Below, in pieces: positions 37,933-38,057 of a DNA stretch of 38,057 nt. This DNA is from Polynucleobacter sp. AM-25C3 (GTDB lineage Bacteria; Pseudomonadota; Gammaproteobacteria; Burkholderiales; Burkholderiaceae), in assembly GCF_018882335.1 (NCBI RefSeq), contig NZ_JACVOS010000016.1:1-38057 (forward strand). The letters are read 5' to 3'. Numbering within the stretch: the first letter of the stretch is position 1; the number at the start of each line of letters is the position of its first letter. A program made the translations under genes and the position numbers. The notes beneath the pieces were generated by a model. That model searched no databases. It was given only the letters and a program-made list of their open reading frames with translations, and was not told where the DNA came from.

Positions 37933-38057
37933 GTAATACCCCCGCCCCTTAACCTGAGTTAAAAGTAGAATTTCTAAGTTGTTTGATTTAAAGGAAATTC
38001 TATGAAAACCTCCCGCTTTACCGATAGCCAAATCATGGCCATCCTCAAACAAGCCGA
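37932..38057 (+). mobile_element. 5' end of an IS3-family insertion sequence (partial)
   Basis: The left inverted repeat begins at about 37932 (GGTAATACCCCC...) and includes 37953-37970, which match 88-105 in reverse complement at 15 of 18 positions. The transposase OrfA starts 32 bp further in. The element lies in the same orientation as the one at the left edge of the window. The exact boundary is uncertain by a few bases. Confidence 0.8.
38002..38057 (+). CDS. IS3-family transposase OrfA, N-terminal fragment (cut by window edge)
   Basis: Starts at the ATG at 38002 with AAGGAA seven bases upstream and reads MKTSRFTDSQIMAILKQA to the window edge. This is the characteristic start of the OrfA helix-turn-helix protein of IS3-family elements (K-x-SRFT-x-x-QI-x-x-ILK). 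The rest lies outside. Confidence 0.88.
   Translation, partial: MKTSRFTDSQIMAILKQA

Noticed and set aside
37933..38052. Extension of the NfrA-like frame by about 36 residues into the IS end
   Set aside because: These residues come from the antisense strand of the IS inverted repeat and OrfA. They are not part of the protein family.
1..38057. A composite transposon carrying 38 kb between two IS copies
   Set aside because: The cargo is core genome in conserved order (fab, lepA, era, uvrC), so two independent insertions or an assembly break is more likely.

Overview
The window reads as ordinary chromosome from a betaproteobacterium of the Burkholderiaceae, most likely Polynucleobacter or a close freshwater relative. 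The basis is the gene order (rne/rluC, maf-yceD-rpmF-plsX-fabHDG-acpP-fabF, lepA-lepB-rnc-era-recO-pdxJ-acpS, uvrC-pgsA-tRNAs), the moderate GC content, and an EarP-type elongation factor P (arginine 32) with its rhamnosyltransferase. The genus is an inference; no 16S gene or other decisive marker is present.

Layout. Position 1 to about 125 is the 3' end of an IS3-family element, and about 37932 to 38057 is the 5' end of the same kind of element in the same orientation, so the segment is bounded by two IS copies (probably an assembly break at repeats). 329-1426 (-) is a PAS/HD-GYP cyclic-di-GMP phosphodiesterase. 1794-4507 (-) holds fdxA, a ferredoxin-NADP reductase, thyA and folA. 4627-5640 (+) is a 2-hydroxyacid dehydrogenase. 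5667-9011 (-) is a molybdenum-cofactor operon moaA-mobA-moeA plus a small membrane protein. 9094-11727 (-) is RNase E, preceded by a structured leader of about 370 nt and divergent from rluC, a HAD phosphatase and an SppA-type peptidase (12185-14922, +). 14958-16357 (-) holds an RsmI-like methyltransferase and a Maf/YceF pyrophosphatase.

16401-22749 (+) is the L32/fatty-acid block: yceD, rpmF, plsX, fabH, fabD, fabG, acpP, fabF. It supplies acyl-ACP for phospholipid synthesis. 22820-31779 (+) continues with a Do-family protease, lepA, lepB, rnc, era, recO, pdxJ, acpS and nagZ: envelope quality control, translation, RNA processing, vitamin B6 and ACP activation. The rpoE-rseA-rseB genes that often sit before the protease in related bacteria are not here. 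31851-33578 (-) is efp and earP. 33577-36117 (+) is uvrC and pgsA, followed by tRNA-Gly(GCC) and tRNA-Cys(GCA). 36491 to about 37932 (-) holds a DUF4434 protein and the C-terminal remnant of an NfrA-like outer-membrane protein cut by the right-hand IS.

No CRISPR array, prophage or clearly novel multi-gene system is visible. The observations most worth checking are the start codons of earP and uvrC overlapping in one CATG, the long rne leader with a hairpin over the Shine-Dalgarno site, the IS-disrupted NfrA/DUF4434 locus, and the missing sigma-E module.
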